Below are positions 15,297 through 19,510 of a stretch of 19,510 nucleotides of DNA, one piece after another. The stretch comes from JBCDCU01 sp039180865 (lineage in GTDB: Bacteria; Pseudomonadota; Alphaproteobacteria; Rhizobiales; JACESI01). Below the pieces are notes generated by a model. It was given only the letters and a program-made list of their open reading frames with translations, did no database searches and was not told the origin of the DNA. The stretch covers positions 1 through 19,510 of the forward strand of contig JBCDCZ010000055.1 of assembly GCA_039180865.1 (NCBI GenBank), in the 5' to 3' direction. Both the position numbers and the translations under genes were made by a program. Positions within the stretch are counted from its first letter, which is position 1. Every line of letters begins with the position of its first letter.

Positions 15297-15722
15297 ATGA
15301 AATGCACCCAGTACTACCCGGTTATCCAAACCGACGATGTCGCAAGCACAAAAGCTTTCTATGTGAACCACTTCCGATTCAAGGTGTGCTTCGATTCAGA
15401 CTGGTACTGCCATCTGCAATCGAGTGAAGATGAGGGCGTCAATATCGCGATCCTGAAGAGCGACCATGAAACAATCCCAGCGGAAGGCCGCGGGAAAGTC
15501 GGTGGACTGATCTTGAACTTCGAGGTCGAAGATGTGGATCTTGAATACCAACACGCGCAAGATGCTCACCTGCCAATCCTGAAACCTTTGACGGACGAAG
15601 CCTTTGGCCAGCGGCACTTTATAACCCGCGACCCTAACGGTGTATTGATTGACGTGATCAAGCCCATTCCGCCAGCGGAAGACTTCGCCGCTCAATATTC
15701 GTCGGATGCTCTTCCCACCTGA
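15297..15722 (+). CDS. VOC-superfamily protein under TetR control
   Basis: A 141-residue glyoxalase/bleomycin-resistance-fold protein. The first half has YYPVIQTDDVASTKAFYVNHFRFKVCFDSDWYCHLQ, the second LILNFEVEDVDLEYQHAQDA and FITRDPNGVLIDVIKPI. The C-terminal RDPNGVLIDVI is the classic last strand of the fold. It is a binding or glyoxalase-like protein; the substrate is unknown and resistance is only one option. A strong GGAGG at 15283-15287 precedes the ATG. Divergent pairing with a TetR repressor and two operators shows that it is inducible. It is not closely related to the other VOC protein in the window by eye (few shared residues outside the fold pattern). Confidence 0.87.
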   Translation: MKCTQYYPVIQTDDVASTKAFYVNHFRFKVCFDSDWYCHLQSSEDEGVNIAILKSDHETIPAEGRGKVGGLILNFEVEDVDLEYQHAQDAHLPILKPLTDEAFGQRHFITRDPNGVLIDVIKPIPPAEDFAAQYSSDALPT

Positions 15723-15877
15723 TGACGTTCGAGGTTGCGATGCCCTCGCCCCGCTCCTCACCATCCGCGGCAGATGAACGGCTCGAACGGTTCCTGCCGA
15801 TAAATTCCGGAATGTCTGCGAAAGCCTTATCCCGTCGGACGCAGATATTGGCAGCGATTATCCAGGGTGGATGCTGA
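15722..15877 (+). CDS. Possible 51-codon ORF overlapping the VOC stop (doubtful)
   Basis: An ATG overlaps the VOC stop as TGATG and opens a frame of 51 codons ending at TGA 15875-15877. The product is Ser/Arg/Ala-rich and matches no family I recognise. The TGATG arrangement would allow coupled translation, but a chance overlap is just as likely. The remaining DNA to 15970 shows no gene. Confidence 0.2.
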   Translation: MTFEVAMPSPRSSPSAADERLERFLPINSGMSAKALSRRTQILAAIIQGGC

Positions 15878-15970
15878 ACGACACCCGGGTCATTTTGGCG
15901 CGATCATTCAAGACGGCTTCAGTACACGGATCCATATCCGACCATCAGATGCGATTTGATGGAGTCCGGA

Positions 15971-16423
15971 ATGTTTACTTTGAATGGCGAGACCGAAGAG
16001 CTGCCTTCCGACTGGCGTGATGAATCCCTTCTTGATCTGCTGCGAGAGCATTATGGCCTGAAAGGCGCGAAGTTCGGATGTGGTGCCGGGATGTGCGGGG
16101 CCTGTACCGTCATTGTGGACGGTGAAGCTGTTCGATCCTGCACCTATCCTGCGGGCGCATTGGACGGCGTAACCGTGCGCACGATTGAAGGTCTTGCGTC
16201 CGGAGACGCTCTTCATCCGGTTCAGGCCGCATGGCTCGATGAAGCTGTTCCCCAGTGCGGTTATTGCCAGGCGGGTCAAATCATGAGCGCGGTGGCGCTG
16301 CTTGAGAAGACACCTGCGCCAAGCGATGAAGACGTGATCAGCGCCATGGACGGCAACCTCTGCCGATGCGGCACCTATGCGCGCATTCGCAAAGCCATCA
16401 AACGTGTATCGGAGGCTGTGTGA
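15971..16423 (+). CDS. iorA: 2Fe-2S subunit of an IorAB-type molybdenum hydroxylase
   Basis: A 150-residue electron-transfer subunit of the xanthine-oxidase family, small-subunit type. The plant-ferredoxin-like domain binds the first cluster through Cys37, Cys42, Cys45 and Cys57 (GCGAGMCGACTV...SC). The helical domain binds the second through Cys96, Cys99, Cys131 and Cys133 (QCGYCQAGQ; LCRCGTYARIRKA). All eight ligands are present. The start at 15971 was chosen because GGAG lies at good distance and the protein then begins directly with the MFTLNGE strand; an ATG at 15959 and a TTG at 15956 are possible. The stop overlaps the large-subunit start as TGATG. The symbol reflects the isoquinoline 1-oxidoreductase family; the substrate is not established. 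Confidence 0.9.
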   Translation: MFTLNGETEELPSDWRDESLLDLLREHYGLKGAKFGCGAGMCGACTVIVDGEAVRSCTYPAGALDGVTVRTIEGLASGDALHPVQAAWLDEAVPQCGYCQAGQIMSAVALLEKTPAPSDEDVISAMDGNLCRCGTYARIRKAIKRVSEAV

Positions 16424-18495
16424 TGAACCGAAGAGCCTTCCTCAAAGCATGCGGCATTGGACTGGTTGCGCTCATCGGCGGCGGTGCCGGGGTTTACTCG
16501 GCGGTGCCGGTAATCCCACGCCGCCCCGAGCCTGATTTGAAGGTCGCCGCGGGTTGGATTTCCTATCGGGACGGTGCTTACGTGCTGACCCTGCCCCGCG
16601 CCGAAATGGGCCAGAACATTGCGACCGCGATGAAGCAGATCGCCTGTACGGAACTCGGCGCACCATGGGATGCTGTTTCGGTTGCATTGCATGACACGGC
16701 CCGGCCGGGAACGAAACCGACCGTCGGCAGCGAATCCGTCATGCTGTTTACCGAGCCATTGGCGCAAGCCTGCGCCAGCCTGCGCGAGGCCGTGGCCGCG
16801 AGTCTCAAAACCGGTCAGGTCGATGTCGTTTCACGGTCACGAAACGAACTGAAAGTATTTCAAAAAGCTGGCCTCATCGGCCATTCACCTGTCCTCTCCC
16901 AAGGACCGGAAATCGTCACCGGGCAGCCCCTCTATGCGGCGGACGTCGACCGTCCGGGCATGCTCTTTGGGCGGGTCCTGCGCGCACCTGCTTCAACTGA
17001 AATTCCATCCCGGCCACTTGCATGGAATGAACAGGCCGCGCGGGCCGTTCCCGGGTTCGTAGCAATCGTGGAAGAGATCGGCCCCGCGATCGGCCAGGCC
17101 AAAGGCTTGGGGATCGTTGCAAAACGGCCTCGGGCGCTCGACGTCATCGCGGATGCCCTTTCGGTCGACTGGGAGATTGCGGGGAATAATCCGCGAGCGG
17201 ATCTGCCTCAGGCCATCGATGTGGACACAGCCTTGGCCACCGGCCCCTTGCCGCATATCTCGATGGATGGCACCCCTGAAGAGGGTTCTTGGGATGTTGA
17301 TTTGCGGTTCGATATCCCGCTCGCAGCGCATGGCCCGATTGAACCGAGAGCTGCCGTCGCGGATTGGGACGGAGAGACGCTCAGGCTTTGGGCCGGGACC
17401 CAGGATGCTTTCTATATCCGGGATTTTGTATCGGACGCATTTGCCCTGTCCCCGGACGCAGTCCTTGTAAATTCATGCCGGATTGGCGGCGCCTTTGGCG
17501 GCAAAACGATCTGTACCGTCGAGGCGGAGGCCGCGGCCTTATCTATCAATGTTGGTGCGCCGGTCAAGGTCCAATGGACCCGGGCGCAAGAATACGCCCT
17601 TGGATTCCACCGCCCACCATCGTCCCATCGCATCAAGGCGCGATTGAATGAAGACAGGATCACGGACTGGGATCACGCGCAGGTTTCTTCCCACATCATG
17701 TTCACGGCTGCGGTGGTTCCAATTTGGATGCAACGCGGGACAGATCTTTTTGCCGGTGACGGTGGCGTGGAGCGTGGCATGGCCATACCCTACCGATTGG
17801 GCAACGCCCGCGCAGCCTATGACGCGATCCGGCTTCCCGTCCACACCGGGCCCTGGCGGGGCTTGGGCGCAGGCACGAACGCGCTTGCGACGGAGAGCGC
17901 GTTGGACGAGGCCGCCCATATGGCCGGCCACGATCCTGTCGCGTTTCGCCTCACGCATATAGACGATCAGCGCCTTGCAACCGTGCTGCAAGAGGTCGCC
18001 CGGGTTTCGGACTGGGCAGACGCCCCGAAGTCAGCACGAAAGGATGACATGCGCATCGGGCGCGGCATTGCCTGCGGCATCTACAAAGGTGTCTCTTATG
18101 CTGCGACCGTTGCGGAAGTGATGGTTGCCCCCGACGGGCAGGTGCAAGTGACCAGATTGTGGTGCACGCATGATTGCGGTCTCATTGTGAATCCCGATCA
18201 GGTGAAAGCGCAATGCGAGGGTAATCTGATCTGGAGCCTCGGGATGGTGCTCTCTGACACCCTCCCCGTCGAGAACGGCAGAATAACGGCCGAATTCTTT
18301 TCTGACGCCCCAATCCCCCGCATGTCGAATGCACCAGGGATTACAGTGAAGCTTGTCGAGACTGACGCTCCTCCCGTGGGCGCCGGAGAAACCGCCATGG
18401 TGTCCGGTCCAGGTGCGATTGCAAACGCCGTTTTTGCTGCGACCGGCAAGCGGCCAACCGCATTCCCGCTGGCTGGCGCGGAGTTTGCGCTATGA
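16423..18495 (+). CDS. iorB: Tat-exported molybdopterin-binding subunit of an IorAB-type hydroxylase
   Basis: A 690-residue catalytic subunit that would hydroxylate an N-heterocycle or oxidise an aldehyde with water-derived oxygen. It begins with a twin-arginine signal (NRRAFLKACG followed by a Gly/Ala-rich hydrophobic run), so the complex probably works in the periplasm, the 2Fe-2S subunit riding along. Molybdopterin-site motifs include GGAFGGK (355-361), PWRGLGAG (477-484), THDCGLIVNPDQVKAQCEGN and the GAGE loop with catalytic-type Glu656. The length is slightly short for IorB relatives. Neither a cytochrome c electron acceptor nor a cofactor-insertion gene is visible in the window. Translation is coupled at both ends: TGATG with the small subunit and ATGA with the methyltransferase. 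Confidence 0.9.
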   Translation: MNRRAFLKACGIGLVALIGGGAGVYSAVPVIPRRPEPDLKVAAGWISYRDGAYVLTLPRAEMGQNIATAMKQIACTELGAPWDAVSVALHDTARPGTKPTVGSESVMLFTEPLAQACASLREAVAASLKTGQVDVVSRSRNELKVFQKAGLIGHSPVLSQGPEIVTGQPLYAADVDRPGMLFGRVLRAPASTEIPSRPLAWNEQAARAVPGFVAIVEEIGPAIGQAKGLGIVAKRPRALDVIADALSVDWEIAGNNPRADLPQAIDVDTALATGPLPHISMDGTPEEGSWDVDLRFDIPLAAHGPIEPRAAVADWDGETLRLWAGTQDAFYIRDFVSDAFALSPDAVLVNSCRIGGAFGGKTICTVEAEAAALSINVGAPVKVQWTRAQEYALGFHRPPSSHRIKARLNEDRITDWDHAQVSSHIMFTAAVVPIWMQRGTDLFAGDGGVERGMAIPYRLGNARAAYDAIRLPVHTGPWRGLGAGTNALATESALDEAAHMAGHDPVAFRLTHIDDQRLATVLQEVARVSDWADAPKSARKDDMRIGRGIACGIYKGVSYAATVAEVMVAPDGQVQVTRLWCTHDCGLIVNPDQVKAQCEGNLIWSLGMVLSDTLPVENGRITAEFFSDAPIPRMSNAPGITVKLVETDAPPVGAGETAMVSGPGAIANAVFAATGKRPTAFPLAGAEFAL

Positions 18496-19064
18496 TGGAC
18501 AGGAGCTGGCTTTTCCACCACGAATGGTTGCGCAATCCTCTTCAGGTTGGCGCGATCGCACCATCGAGTGCCTCGCTCGGTGCAGCTATCACGCGAGGAC
18601 TCGGACCCACCGCAAGCCAGGTGCTGGAACTTGGACCCGGAACGGGTGTGTTTACACGGGCGATGATCGAACAAGGCGTACCCGCCACCCGGATCACCGC
18701 AATTGAAGCAAGCAGCGCCTTCGCGAGCTCTTTAGCCAGAATGCAACCTCAGATTCATGTCGTCCGAGGGGATGCGTCCAGACTCTGCAAATTATTGCCC
18801 AATCAAAACCGGACGGTGAAAACCGTCATCTGCGGCCTACCTTTGCTGTCCATGGGGCTTCCAACGGTTTACCGGATTATCCATGACAGTTTTCAACTGC
18901 TTTCCGACGATGGAGAGTTTCGATTGTTCACCTATGGGCCGAATTGTCCGGTACCGGGCGCCATCCTGGACCGCATCAATCTTGACGCGGAACGCAGTGG
19001 TGTTGTCCCGATGAACCTTCCCCCTGCACCGGTCTTTACGTTAACGCGAAGAGCGATTGCATGA
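18492..19064 (+). CDS. PmtA-like SAM-dependent methyltransferase
   Basis: A 190-residue class I methyltransferase. The SAM-binding motif is VLELGPGTGVFTRAM (44-58), followed by an acidic residue in AIEAS (69-73) and a GDAS segment. The GLPLLSMG stretch corresponds to the GLPL motif of bacterial phospholipid N-methyltransferases (PmtA) and related rRNA adenine methyltransferase-like proteins. The opening FHHEWLRNPLQVGAIAPSS, with a short amphipathic N-terminus, is also PmtA-like. Known PmtA enzymes make phosphatidylcholine from phosphatidylethanolamine. A housekeeping role does not explain why this gene overlaps iorB (ATGA) and the next gene (ATGA). The target could be a lipid, the operon's substrate or a protein. 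Confidence 0.82.
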   Translation: MMDRSWLFHHEWLRNPLQVGAIAPSSASLGAAITRGLGPTASQVLELGPGTGVFTRAMIEQGVPATRITAIEASSAFASSLARMQPQIHVVRGDASRLCKLLPNQNRTVKTVICGLPLLSMGLPTVYRIIHDSFQLLSDDGEFRLFTYGPNCPVPGAILDRINLDAERSGVVPMNLPPAPVFTLTRRAIA

Positions 19065-19510
19065 GCGAAACCTCAGAGGACGCCAACTTCGCCTCCGCCG
19101 TCATGATGCGGCTCGTCGCGGCAGGTTTTGAAAAACAGGGCCTTGGGGGATTGCTCAAACCGGCCATGGGCGCGCATGTGCCTCGACCATCCAAACGGAG
19201 TTTCCTTGAAACCATCGCCCAAGAGCATGGCCTGAAGACCATTCTGCGGCTTGCCGATGCGATCCCGGATATGCGACCGGAGCCGGTGGTTCTTGCCCTC
19301 ACCAAAGCCAGGGATCTCGATGACCTTTTCGAAAGATGGCATCGGATCGAAACCTTCAGCCATGCGTACCATACGGTTGATGTCGACCAATCCGGCACCG
19401 GAACCTGGCGGCTTACCCACGTCTCTAAACGCCAGGGCGAAAAGCCCACCCCCGAAGAAAGCCTGCTTGTCGTGGCAGTCCTGACAATGCTTGGAGAAAC
19501 GGTCTGTAAA
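19061..19510 (+). CDS. Probable AraC-family regulator, N-terminal part (3' partial)
   Basis: The first 150 codons of a gene open to the right edge, starting with an ATGA overlap on the methyltransferase stop. The visible part looks like the ligand-binding N-terminal domain found in many AraC/XylS-type regulators: helices around MRLVAAGFEKQGLGGLL and SFLETIAQEHGLKTILRLADAI. These are followed by RIETFSHAYHTVDVDQSG and TWRLTHVSKRQGEKPTPEESLLVVAVLTMLGE. The DNA-binding domain would lie outside the window, so the call rests on this partial pattern. AraC/XylS regulators are known next to quinoline-type hydroxylase genes, which fits. A two-strand beta-binding protein of another family cannot be excluded. 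Confidence 0.5.
   Translation, partial: MSETSEDANFASAVMMRLVAAGFEKQGLGGLLKPAMGAHVPRPSKRSFLETIAQEHGLKTILRLADAIPDMRPEPVVLALTKARDLDDLFERWHRIETFSHAYHTVDVDQSGTGTWRLTHVSKRQGEKPTPEESLLVVAVLTMLGETVCK

Noticed and set aside
15826..15950. Open frame containing LNDTRVILAR, resembling the VNDTRVIPAR motif of QueA
   Set aside because: Only these few residues match; the sequence around them shows no QueA features and the frame is short, so it is treated as chance.

Overview
The window looks like accessory or catabolic chromosome of an alphaproteobacterium with moderate-to-high GC. The evidence is indirect: a DUF3775 protein, a TGA-N9-TCA box of the type used by rhizobial RirA in front of an iron-type receptor, an IorAB-type molybdenum hydroxylase and an RhtX/FptX-type transporter. 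No rRNA, tRNA, CRISPR array, insertion sequence or phage gene was recognised. The genus cannot be fixed from this sequence.

Region 1 (1-5975, + strand) is a metal-chelate (probably siderophore) uptake locus. It holds a left-truncated fused permease/ATPase ABC transporter of the IrtAB/YbtPQ type, an isoprenylcysteine-methyltransferase-like membrane protein, a TonB-dependent outer-membrane receptor, and an RhtX/FptX/YbtX-like MFS permease. The receptor and MFS genes are 16 nt apart, and a RirA-like box inside a large palindrome precedes the receptor. Region 2 (5981-7016, - strand) is an RcnA-type Ni/Co efflux gene convergent to the MFS gene. A palindrome fills the 17-nt spacer of its likely promoter.

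Region 3 (7178-9340) holds single genes: a small-molecule O-methyltransferase-like protein (+), a DUF3775 protein (-) and a VOC-fold protein (-). Region 4 (9699-13338, all - strand) reads, in transcription order, LysR regulator, GAF-like protein, mandelate-racemase-like enolase-superfamily enzyme, and FAH-family hydrolase. It looks like a regulated catabolic operon for an unknown hydroxy- or sugar-acid. The racemase-like enzyme keeps every catalytic residue of mandelate racemase except the (S)-face lysine, which is arginine.

Region 5 (13697-14206, -) is a small M15-type peptidase lipoprotein. Region 6 (14633-15722) is a divergent TetR/VOC pair with two perfect palindromic operators between them. 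Region 7 (15971-19510, +) is a tightly overlapping operon: the 2Fe-2S subunit and Tat-exported molybdopterin subunit of an IorAB-type hydroxylase, a PmtA-like methyltransferase, and the start of a probable AraC-family regulator cut by the right edge.

I found no clearly new class of biological system. The most interesting items are the KxR racemase homologue with its coupled GAF-like partner, the IorAB/PmtA-like/AraC operon, the membrane methyltransferase inside the uptake locus, and three clean operator arrangements readable from the DNA.
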